In this document: positions 56,661 through 64,000 of the stretch, in pieces
Numbering within the stretch: position 1 is the first letter of the stretch
Layout of the letters: the number at the start of each line of letters is the position of its first letter
Assembly: GCF_020911885.1 (NCBI RefSeq)
Contig: NZ_CP087132.1
Span: 1,674,001 to 1,738,000, forward strand
Direction: 5' to 3'
DNA length: 64,000 bases
From: Flavobacterium acetivorans
GTDB lineage: Bacteria > Bacteroidota > Bacteroidia > Flavobacteriales > Flavobacteriaceae
Notes under the pieces: model-generated
What the model saw: only the letters and a program-made list of their open reading frames with translations
Database searches by the model: none
Told to the model about the DNA's origin: nothing
Made by a program: the position numbers and the translations under genes

Positions 56661-57440
56661 ATGAACTTACATTTAGAGAATAAAATAATCATTGTAACCG
56701 GCGGTGCCAAAGGAATTGGTTTGGGAATTTGCAAACTATTGGCTTCCGAAGGTGCGATTCCGGTTATCGTAGGAAGAAGTGAGAAAGACAATCAAATAGC
56801 TATAGATGAAATCGAAGCTGAGGGAGGAAAAGCAAAATCAGTTGTCGCCGAATTGATAAAACCGCAAGACTGCGAAAATGCCGTAAAACAAGTTGTTTCT
56901 CAATTTGGCCGCATTGACGGGCTCATCAACAATGCCGGGGTGAACGATGGCGTAGGTTTGGAGAATGGGAATTACGATTCTTTTATGGAGTCTTTGCATA
57001 AAAATCTGGTGCATTATTATTTAATGGCGCAGTATGCCTTGCCCGAATTGAAAAAATCAAAAGGAAGCATCGTGAACATTGGTTCAAAAACGGCCGAAAC
57101 CGGGCAGGGGAATACCTCGGCTTATGCGGCTTCGAACGGCGGACGCAACGCCTTGACCCGAGAATGGGCTGTGGAATTGTTGTCATATGGAATTCGTGTC
57201 AATGCCGTTATTGTGGCCGAATGTTACACGCCTTTGTATGAAACTTGGATAGGAACTCTTGAAAATCCAGAGCAAAAATTAAAAGAAATTACAGCCAAAA
57301 TTCCGTTGGAAAATAGAATGACAACTACTGAAGAAATTGCCAATATGGTTGTTTTTCTTTTATCGGAAAAATCCAGCCACACCACAGGACAGTTAATTTA
57401 TGTTGATGGTGGTTATACGCATTTAGATCGAAGTTTGTAA
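56661..57440 (+). CDS. SDR oxidoreductase, probable L-fucose dehydrogenase (catalytic Lys replaced)
   Basis: A 259-residue classical SDR with NAD-binding TGGAKGIGLG near residue 14, NNAG and a normal C-terminal YVDGGY. The active-site motif is YAASN rather than Y-x3-K: Tyr155 is present, but Asn159 occupies the place of the catalytic Lys. Its position next to the lactonase gene and the AECYTPLYETW segment, similar to L-fucose dehydrogenases I recall, favour oxidation of L-fucose to the lactone. It is the last gene of the operon. If Asn is not tolerated, the true first-step enzyme would have to be the other SDR at 45817. Confidence 0.78.
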   Translation: MNLHLENKIIIVTGGAKGIGLGICKLLASEGAIPVIVGRSEKDNQIAIDEIEAEGGKAKSVVAELIKPQDCENAVKQVVSQFGRIDGLINNAGVNDGVGLENGNYDSFMESLHKNLVHYYLMAQYALPELKKSKGSIVNIGSKTAETGQGNTSAYAASNGGRNALTREWAVELLSYGIRVNAVIVAECYTPLYETWIGTLENPEQKLKEITAKIPLENRMTTTEEIANMVVFLLSEKSSHTTGQLIYVDGGYTHLDRSL

Positions 57441-57479
57441 AGAAAAGTCGTGCTGTTTTTTGATTGTAATTGGCGAAAT

Positions 57480-57549
57480 GATAATTAAGGATTAAATAAA
57501 GATAATATTGAACTAATATGTAAACAATTATGATTATATCTTTCAAATT
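57480..57549 (+). promoter_or_regulatory. Second copy of the conserved promoter/operator block
   Basis: This block is an ungapped match to 42715-42784 (58 of 70). Two GATAAT boxes (57480-57485, 57501-57506) are 21 bp apart, with ATATT-N5-AATAT and the -7-like box TATCTTTC at 57537-57544, 60 bp before the GH29 start at 57605. It implies that the third fucosidase gene has its own promoter under the same regulator as fucP. Confidence 0.75.
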
Positions 57550-57604
57550 TAGAAGTAAGATGAGTTTACTTTTAATGGAAGCTATAATTTAGTATCTAGT
57601 CAAA

Positions 57605-58936
57605 ATGATAAAAAGAATAATAATGTTGGCTCTTTTTGGTGGAGCTTTTTTTTGCGCAAAGGCGCAGTCCAAAATAGATCCTAACACAATTAAGGACAAA
57701 ATGCAATGGTTTGCCGATGCTAAATTGGGTATTTTTATCCATACAGGAATTTATTCAGTGAAGGGCATTGGGGAATCTTGGAGTTTTCACAACAAAGAAA
57801 TCTCTCATGCTGATTACATGAAACAATTAAAAGGATTCACGCTAAAGAATTATGATCCGGCATATTGGGCCGATTTGATTCAAGAAAGTGGAGCCAGATA
57901 TTCAGTTATCACGACCAAACATCATGATGGTGTGGCGATGTATGATACTAAAATGAATAATTTGAGTTCCGTAAAAGCAACACCGGCCAAACGAGATATG
58001 ATCAAGCCTTTCTTTGAAGAATTGCGCAAACGCGACATCAAATGTGGTGCTTATTTTTCATTGATTGATTGGACTAATAATGATTATCCGGGCTTTCTAA
58101 AAGATAGTTCCCGTTATGAAATAAAGAATGATTATGGACGTTGGAATAAGTTTAGGAATTTTTTCCAAGGCCAAATAAAAGAGATCAGCGAAAAATACAA
58201 CCCTGATTTATGGTGGTTTGACGGAGATTGGGAACATAGCGCCGAAGAATGGGAATCACAAAAAACGCGTCAAATTATGTTGTCTAGGAATCCGTCTACG
58301 ATTATTAACGGACGCCTTCAAGGTTATGGAGATTATGATACTCCTGAGCAAAATTTTCCGGTTAACAGACCTGCATTTAATTGGTGGGAATTATGTATGA
58401 CGATAAATGATAATTGGGGATACCAACCGCAGGATCAGAACTGGAAAACGCCTTATGAAGTAATAACCATATTTGTGGATGCGGTTGCTAATGGTGGGAA
58501 TTTACTTTTGGATATAGGGCCAAAAGAAGATGGAAGTATTCCTGAACAAGCAGTTACAGTCTTAAAAGAGTTGGGGGCTTGGAATAAAAGAAATGGAGAA
58601 GCTATCTTTAATACTGTGGCAGGAATAGATAAAGGACATTTTTATGGACCTACAACTTTGGCTAAAGACAGTACAACTCTTTACCTCTTCGTTCACGGTA
58701 AAGCCACCGGTCCTTTAATGCTTAAAGGATTAGATAATAAAATTGAAAGTATAACTGCTGTAGGAAGTGGTGCTAAACTGTCTCATAAGGTAGTAGGGAA
58801 AATTTCATGGAGTCCAGTTCCGGGATTGGTATATATAGATGTTCCAGAAACAGCATTGGATAAATATGTAACAGTTTTAAAACTAAAATTAGACAAGCCT
58901 ATTAAATTATATACTGGTCAAGGAGGATTAAAATAA
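57605..58936 (+). CDS. Exported GH29 alpha-L-fucosidase (third of three)
   Basis: A 443-residue GH29 enzyme with a signal peptide (residues 1-20), AKLGIFIHTGIYSVKG, VITTKHHDGVAMYDT and the nucleophile Asp206 in LWWFDGDWEHS. It has a short C-terminal beta domain. It is transcribed from its own promoter, which carries the block shared with fucP, and is closed by a terminator 102 bp downstream. Confidence 0.93.
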   Translation: MIKRIIMLALFGGAFFCAKAQSKIDPNTIKDKMQWFADAKLGIFIHTGIYSVKGIGESWSFHNKEISHADYMKQLKGFTLKNYDPAYWADLIQESGARYSVITTKHHDGVAMYDTKMNNLSSVKATPAKRDMIKPFFEELRKRDIKCGAYFSLIDWTNNDYPGFLKDSSRYEIKNDYGRWNKFRNFFQGQIKEISEKYNPDLWWFDGDWEHSAEEWESQKTRQIMLSRNPSTIINGRLQGYGDYDTPEQNFPVNRPAFNWWELCMTINDNWGYQPQDQNWKTPYEVITIFVDAVANGGNLLLDIGPKEDGSIPEQAVTVLKELGAWNKRNGEAIFNTVAGIDKGHFYGPTTLAKDSTTLYLFVHGKATGPLMLKGLDNKIESITAVGSGAKLSHKVVGKISWSPVPGLVYIDVPETALDKYVTVLKLKLDKPIKLYTGQGGLK

Positions 58937-59038
58937 TAACCAATAATTTTTACTGTGCATGGTAATAAATTGGGTTTATTGAAGGAATGTTTACCTGATT
59001 TTTGTTAGTTATTCTGAAGGAACATCACCGGAAAGCCA

Positions 59039-59074
59039 AGAGGGATATTGTTTAATCGCAAAGTCCCTCTTTTT
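59039..59074 (+). terminator. Terminator after the third GH29 gene
   Basis: AGAGGGA pairs with TCCCTCT across an 18-nt loop and is followed by TTTTTAT. A few extra pairs (TTG with CAA) can form in the loop. Confidence 0.75.
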
Positions 59075-59307
59075 ATATTCTAAAAAAAAAGCAATGTGTT
59101 TGAAGGAAAATAGAGATTGATTTGGGGCAGTTAATTAATGTGTTTTTATACTAGCCTTTTGAATTTTAACAACCTAAATAGAAATAAAAGTAGGCTTTCT
59201 ATTTTGGATTCATAAGAATGTCCATTATTTTCGTCTTTTAAAATCTATTGAGCCACAACATAAATATTTAAAATAGAATGTTAGGCCGATTAATACTATT
59301 ATAGAAA
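59075..59307 (+). promoter_or_regulatory. Leader region of the GH95 gene pair
   Basis: This 233-bp stretch separates the terminator from the GH95-like gene. It holds no gene that I can support and lacks the 70-bp block seen before fucP and the third fucosidase. It has only near matches to the -7 consensus (for example TATTTTCG near 59227), so the pair may be controlled differently. Confidence 0.35.
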
Positions 59308-61629
59308 ATGAATTTAATTTCCAAATCGCCTGTTTTTATTAAATTATTGCTTGTTTTTCTACTCATTTTAGCAGGACAATCAGTATATTCTCAAAAATCA
59401 AAGAAAAGTTTTGTTCCAAAATACAAGGCGGTATTCACTTCTCCGTCTAAGTTAATCCCAACAGCTTCCGCTCCGGATGCTCCTATTGCAGGAAATGGAG
59501 ACGTAGGAATCGTTTTTGGAGGAACGCCAGAAAAACAGAGTATTTTTATTTCTAAAAACGATTTTTGGAAAGCAAAGAAAGGATATCCTGACGGAGGACT
59601 CAGTTTACCGGGAGGATTGAATATTTCCATTCCTGAATTAAAAGGAGCAACATTTTATGCGGAGCAGCTACTTGCTAATGGAAATATCAATGTGGTTTTT
59701 AAGAAAAAAGGACTCACCTTCACATTAAAAGCATTTGTCCCTTCAGATAATAATGTGGTGATTATTGAAATGGCAACAACAGGTAGAGAATCGTGTAATG
59801 TGACACTGGATATTTGGTCGCAAACAGGTTTCGAATCCCGTAATGAATCAGGAGAAAAAGAGGGGGTATTTTATGTTGCGCGTCATTTTGATACTCCTGA
59901 TCTGGACTGGCCTTCTCATGTTGCTTTAGCAATGAATGTTATTGGAGCAACTGGAAAATCATTTGAACTAAATTCATCTTCAAAGGTGACTGTTGTTGTG
60001 GGGGTTTCCAGTAGTTTTGAAAGTGAGGATTATCTTAATGTTGCTTGTTACAGAGCTCAAAATTGTACACCAAAAATAATTCGAAAACTGGATGATATCA
60101 ATAATTTGTATTGGAAAAATTTCTGGGCAAAATCACATATTGAAATTGGTGATCCCGAATTGGAAAAATATTATTACGGTTCGCAATATATATTGGCCTC
60201 TTCAAGTAGAAACAAGAACTTTCCGCCAGCGATAGGTGGAAATTCCATTACTGCAGATGCAATACGTTTTTGGGAAGGGGACTATCATACAAATCACAAT
60301 TACCAGGCTTCTTGGTGGGGAAGTTATTCCTCAAACCATGTAGAATTGACGGATCCTTACGAAAAGCCCATTCTGGATTATATGGAAAAAGCAAAAGGGC
60401 ATGCTAAAGAATTGATGAAATGTCGCGGCGTTTATTATCCAATTGGTATTGGACCAAAAGGATTTTCTTCCTCAATGTATCCACTCACCCAAGAGGACAT
60501 GATGGCAAATTATGGTATTAAAGATTTAAATATTGAAGGAGGACACATGTTCTGCGGGCAAAGAAGTAATGCGCTTTTTCTGTCTGTAAATATGTTTCAA
60601 CGTTTCTATCATACTTATGATAAGAGATATGTTCAAAAGGTATATCCTTTTATCCGAGAAGTTGCTAATTTTTGGGAAGATTATCTGAAATATGAAAACG
60701 GGCAATACAATAATTATAATGATAATTTTTGGGAAGTTGGACCATGGACTGATAATTGGAGAAGTGATTTGAAGTCTGGGGACATTAATAATACCAGCAC
60801 TTTAGGAATGTTGAGAATGTTTTGTAAAGGAATCATCGAAATGTGTACTTTTTTGAATGTCGACAAGGATCGAATAGGAAAATGGAAACACATTCAAGAA
60901 TATTTACATCCAGTTCCTACTGTTGAAACCAACGGGGAAATTCGAATTAAAGCCGCAGAAAAGGGAACAGGCTCAGGAAATGATAAAAGGACAAAACCCG
61001 GATTTGGTAGAGTAATGGCTTATTCGCTGGTATTTCCTTCTGATATTACAGGAGTAAAATCGACTCCTGAATTTGCCGAAACGCTTCGTAAAGAAGTGGA
61101 ACGATGGGATACAAATCCTGGTGGTGATAGCGGATGGACCAATCTAGAGAGCGGTTTTGAAACCTATTTTACCACTGCAATACGAGTAGGTTATGATCCT
61201 GAAAAGGTATTACAAAAACTAAAAGAAAGAATTAATAAAACTGCTCTGCCTAACTTTTTGATTGCTCAATCTGGAGGAGTAACGGAAACGCTAGGGGCAA
61301 TTCCGTCTTGTATCAATGAAATGCTGTTGCAGAGTTATGAGGGAATGATTCGTGTTTTTCCGGCATGGCCTGTTAGTAGAGATGCTAGTTTTGAAGATTT
61401 GAGAACCTATGGGGCTTTTTTGGTTTCATCCGCAAAGAAAAATGGTGAGGTTCAATATATAAAAATAACGAGTGAAAAGGGGAGAACTTGCATTGTTGAA
61501 AATCCGTGGAATGGAAAAAAGCCAACGGTTACCGAAGACGGAAAACCAATCACCCCAAAAATAAATGGAGATTTAATCACTTTTCCTACCCAACTTGATA
61601 AAATTTATTTGATAAAATATGAGAAATAA
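59308..61629 (+). CDS. Exported GH95-like protein with altered catalytic base
   Basis: A 773-residue six-hairpin protein related to GH95. A signal peptide (residues 1-28) is followed by an N-terminal beta region with APIAGNGDVGIVFGG. The (alpha/alpha)6 part keeps the Asn pair (Asn329, Asn331 in HTNHNYQ) and the likely acid Glu476 in FWEVGP. The Asp of the LDGN motif used as base by GH95 enzymes is not there: the aligned stretch reads VTETLGAIPSC (residues 658-668), giving Thr659/Glu660. Either Glu660 takes over, or the protein has another specificity or only binds sugars. It lies 24 bp before a GH95 gene with a complete site. Confidence 0.72.
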   Translation: MNLISKSPVFIKLLLVFLLILAGQSVYSQKSKKSFVPKYKAVFTSPSKLIPTASAPDAPIAGNGDVGIVFGGTPEKQSIFISKNDFWKAKKGYPDGGLSLPGGLNISIPELKGATFYAEQLLANGNINVVFKKKGLTFTLKAFVPSDNNVVIIEMATTGRESCNVTLDIWSQTGFESRNESGEKEGVFYVARHFDTPDLDWPSHVALAMNVIGATGKSFELNSSSKVTVVVGVSSSFESEDYLNVACYRAQNCTPKIIRKLDDINNLYWKNFWAKSHIEIGDPELEKYYYGSQYILASSSRNKNFPPAIGGNSITADAIRFWEGDYHTNHNYQASWWGSYSSNHVELTDPYEKPILDYMEKAKGHAKELMKCRGVYYPIGIGPKGFSSSMYPLTQEDMMANYGIKDLNIEGGHMFCGQRSNALFLSVNMFQRFYHTYDKRYVQKVYPFIREVANFWEDYLKYENGQYNNYNDNFWEVGPWTDNWRSDLKSGDINNTSTLGMLRMFCKGIIEMCTFLNVDKDRIGKWKHIQEYLHPVPTVETNGEIRIKAAEKGTGSGNDKRTKPGFGRVMAYSLVFPSDITGVKSTPEFAETLRKEVERWDTNPGGDSGWTNLESGFETYFTTAIRVGYDPEKVLQKLKERINKTALPNFLIAQSGGVTETLGAIPSCINEMLLQSYEGMIRVFPAWPVSRDASFEDLRTYGAFLVSSAKKNGEVQYIKITSEKGRTCIVENPWNGKKPTVTEDGKPITPKINGDLITFPTQLDKIYLIKYEK

Positions 61630-61653
61630 TAATTTAAAAACTACTAAATAATA

Positions 61654-63912
61654 ATGTCAAAAAAACTCTTTTCCTTTTTTATTTTGGGACTCCTATTTAC
61701 AACAGGAATCTATGCCCACAAAAGTAAGTCCTTAAAACTTTGGTACAGAGAACCCGCCCAAAAATGGTACTCTGAAGCTTTGCCGATAGGTAATGGAAGG
61801 ATGGGAGCGATGTTTTATGGCGGTGTGAATCAGGAAAAGATTCAATTCAACGAACAGAGTCTATGGTCTGGCGACAATAATTGGGACGGTGAATATGAAA
61901 CCGGAGATCATGGTTTTGGCTCTTATCGCAATTTTGGTGAAATCACAATCGATTTTGCACAACAGAATCAGGCTTCAGCCTATAGTCGCTCGCTGGATAT
62001 TTCAAATGGAATTCATCAAACAGCATTTATCCAAAATGGGATACAATACAAGCGTGAGGCTTTTGCCAGTTATCCTGATCAGGTTTTGGTTTTTAGATAT
62101 ACGGCCAATAAAAAAGGAGCTTTATCCGGAAAAATTTCACTTACTTCTGCGCAAGGAGCAATAAGCAAAACAAAGCAAAACAGTATCATTTTTGACGGAG
62201 AAATGGCTAATAAACTAAAATATGCTGCCATTTTACGCATTCAGCATCAGGGAGGAAAAATTAAAATCGAAGGAAATAGCATAAGTTTTGAGAATTGTAA
62301 TTCATTGATTTTACTTCTTGATGCCAGAACAAATTATAAAGCTGACTTTAAATCAGATTGGCGTGGAAACGATCCTTTACCTTTAATTGAAAAAGAGTTA
62401 GCAGCCGCTCAAACGAAATCGTATAATACCTTACGAAAGAATCATCTAACGGATTTATCGGGGCTTTTGGGACGCGCATCTATAGATATTGGAACAACGG
62501 ATTCTGAATTATTGAATTTACCTACTGACGAACGTTTAAAACGTTATGCTGGTAAAAGCGTTGCTGTTGAAACATCAGAAGGCTTGAAAAAACAACAAAA
62601 AGGAAGTGAAGACCCTGATTTAGAAGAAACGATGTTTCAGTACGGACGTTATTTGTTAGCAAGTAGTTCGCGCCCTGGGGGATTGCCAGCTAATTTACAA
62701 GGGTTGTGGAACGATAGCAATACGCCGGCTTGGGCTAGTGATTACCACAACAACATCAATTTGCAAATGAATTATTGGTCAGCAGAATCTACTAATCTTT
62801 CTGAATGTCAGATTCCGTTGATCGATTTTATTGTTGCTGCTCAGGAATCCTGCCGTATCGCTACCCGAAAGGCTTTTGGAGAAAATACTCGTGGCTGGAC
62901 AGCTAGGACAAGTCAAAGTATTTTTGGTGGAAACGGTTGGGATTGGAATATTCCGGCAAGTGCTTGGTATGCCCAACATGTGTACGAGCATTGGTCATTT
63001 ACCCGAAATAATGACTATTTGAAACAAACGGCTTATCCTATAATTAAAGAGATTTGTCAGTATTGGGAAGATCATCTTAAAAAAATGCCTGATGGATCTT
63101 TGATGGTGCCTAATGGCTGGTCTCCAGAACATGGTCCTCGCGAAGATGGCGTAATGATGGACCAACAATTAGTTTGGGATTTATTCCAAAATTACCTTGA
63201 AATAGCCAAAGTACTAAACATAGATCCAGATTATCAACAAAAAGTTGCAGATATGCAGGCGCTTTTGGCTCCTAACAAGATTGGGAAATGGGGACAATTA
63301 CAAGAATGGCAAGAAGATCGCGATGATCCTAATGATGAACATCGTCATACGTCACATTTATTTGCGGTATATCCGGGACGTCAAATCAGTATTTCCAAAA
63401 CGCCAGAATTAGCTCAAGGAGCTATACTTTCGTTACGAAGCCGCAGTGGAAATTATGGAAGAAATGAGCATACTCCATTTACAGCAGAATCGACCGTTGG
63501 TGACAGTCGTAGATCCTGGACTTGGCCTTGGCGTGGCGCTTTATGGGCGCGCTTAGGCGAAGGCGAGCGCGCTGGAATTATGTTGCGTGGTTTACTAACG
63601 TATAATACTTTGCCTAATTTATTTTGTAATCATCCTCCATTTCAATTAGATGGGAACTTGGGAATTCCTGCCGCTATGGCCGAAATGTTACTGCAAAGCC
63701 ACATGGATGAAATACATTTACTTCCTGCAATTCCAAAGAGGTGGGCCAAAAAAGGGGCATTTTCAGGACTTCGAGCCCGAGGGAATTATGAGATAGATTG
63801 TAGCTGGAGTGAGGGCAAGGTTACGGACTATAAAATTTATTCTTCTAGGCCTACTAAGGTTAAAATTAGGGTAAACGGAGAGCTAAAGGAAATTAGCACA
63901 ATAGTAAAATAA
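61654..63912 (+). CDS. Exported GH95 alpha-L-fucosidase
   Basis: A 752-residue GH95 enzyme with a signal peptide (residues 1-21). Motifs are LPIGNGRMGAMFYGG, the Asn pair in HNNINLQMNYW (Asn367 and Asn369), the acid Glu492 in SPEHGP and the base Asp666 in FQLDGNLG. All four expected catalytic positions are present. GH95 enzymes release alpha-1,2-fucose with inversion; some act on alpha-L-galactose, which cannot be excluded. It is the last gene in the window; the remaining 88 bp show no feature. Confidence 0.93.
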   Translation: MSKKLFSFFILGLLFTTGIYAHKSKSLKLWYREPAQKWYSEALPIGNGRMGAMFYGGVNQEKIQFNEQSLWSGDNNWDGEYETGDHGFGSYRNFGEITIDFAQQNQASAYSRSLDISNGIHQTAFIQNGIQYKREAFASYPDQVLVFRYTANKKGALSGKISLTSAQGAISKTKQNSIIFDGEMANKLKYAAILRIQHQGGKIKIEGNSISFENCNSLILLLDARTNYKADFKSDWRGNDPLPLIEKELAAAQTKSYNTLRKNHLTDLSGLLGRASIDIGTTDSELLNLPTDERLKRYAGKSVAVETSEGLKKQQKGSEDPDLEETMFQYGRYLLASSSRPGGLPANLQGLWNDSNTPAWASDYHNNINLQMNYWSAESTNLSECQIPLIDFIVAAQESCRIATRKAFGENTRGWTARTSQSIFGGNGWDWNIPASAWYAQHVYEHWSFTRNNDYLKQTAYPIIKEICQYWEDHLKKMPDGSLMVPNGWSPEHGPREDGVMMDQQLVWDLFQNYLEIAKVLNIDPDYQQKVADMQALLAPNKIGKWGQLQEWQEDRDDPNDEHRHTSHLFAVYPGRQISISKTPELAQGAILSLRSRSGNYGRNEHTPFTAESTVGDSRRSWTWPWRGALWARLGEGERAGIMLRGLLTYNTLPNLFCNHPPFQLDGNLGIPAAMAEMLLQSHMDEIHLLPAIPKRWAKKGAFSGLRARGNYEIDCSWSEGKVTDYKIYSSRPTKVKIRVNGELKEISTIVK

Positions 63913-64000
63913 ACAACGTATTTAGAGACTGTAGTTTGTAATATGACTTTTTGATACAAGGGGCGTAATGGAAAAGCCTTGCTAATAAAAGAGGTAAGAA

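Noticed and set aside
59218..59232. TGTCC-ATTATTTT resembling TGTCC-TATTTTTG near 30294
   Set aside because: The match is short, gapped and A/T-rich; it is not enough for a second shared regulatory motif.
1..64000. Mobile elements, CRISPR arrays, prophage genes
   Set aside because: No transposase, integrase, phage structural gene or regularly spaced repeat array was found on either strand.

Overview
The window reads as a low-GC chromosome segment of a member of the Bacteroidota, most likely a Flavobacteriaceae close to Flavobacterium. The grounds are the gene order tuf-tRNA(Trp)-secE-nusG-rplKAJL-rpoBC, a split transketolase, DUF3467 directly after rpoC, and repeated -7 boxes of the Bacteroidota type TAnnTTTG. 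The species cannot be read from the sequence. No insertion sequence, integrase, CRISPR array or rRNA gene was seen.

Region 1 (1-13287) is the translation/transcription core: a 5'-truncated tuf, tRNA-Trp, secE, nusG, four 50S protein genes, rpoB, rpoC and a DUF3467 gene, with hairpins between tuf and the tRNA, rplL and rpoB, and rpoB and rpoC. Region 2 (13288-30182) is mixed housekeeping: a small secreted lineage-specific protein; on the minus strand a two-subunit transketolase, two tandem rhodaneses with a possible Crp/Fnr-type site, and a DoxX protein; then tgt, an LptF/LptG-type permease, a DMT exporter, an LTA-synthase-like phosphotransferase, accA and dnaB. It ends with a four-gene signalling cluster (soluble protein, polytopic membrane protein, histidine kinase, LuxR-type regulator), a 41-codon membrane-peptide gene on the opposite strand, and a secreted protein of the type often labelled asparagine synthetase B.

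Region 3 (30183-63912) is a large glycan-degradation and L-fucose catabolism locus. The first block encodes exported glycosidases: GH2 beta-galactosidase, an SGNH esterase-GH20 fusion, GH123, GH27 and GH89. A minus-strand AraC regulator then faces a 12-gene operon: fucP permease, UxaA-type dehydratase, 2-keto-3-deoxy-L-fuconate dehydrogenase-like SDR, LutABC lactate oxidation, GH29, GH20, GH29, FAH-family hydrolase, sugar mutarotase, fuconolactonase-like amidohydrolase and L-fucose dehydrogenase-like SDR. A third GH29, a diverged GH95-like protein and a GH95 fucosidase follow.

Taken together, exo-glycosidases strip galactose, GalNAc, GlcNAc and fucose from host-type (mucin or blood-group-like) glycans. 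Fucose enters through FucP, is oxidised without phosphorylation to pyruvate plus L-lactate, and LutABC turns the lactate into pyruvate. A roughly 70-bp block is shared by the fucP promoter and the promoter of the third fucosidase; it carries two GATAAT boxes 21 bp apart and is the best candidate operator for the AraC regulator. No SusC/SusD pair lies in the window, so the outer-membrane uptake system must be elsewhere, possibly beyond the right edge.
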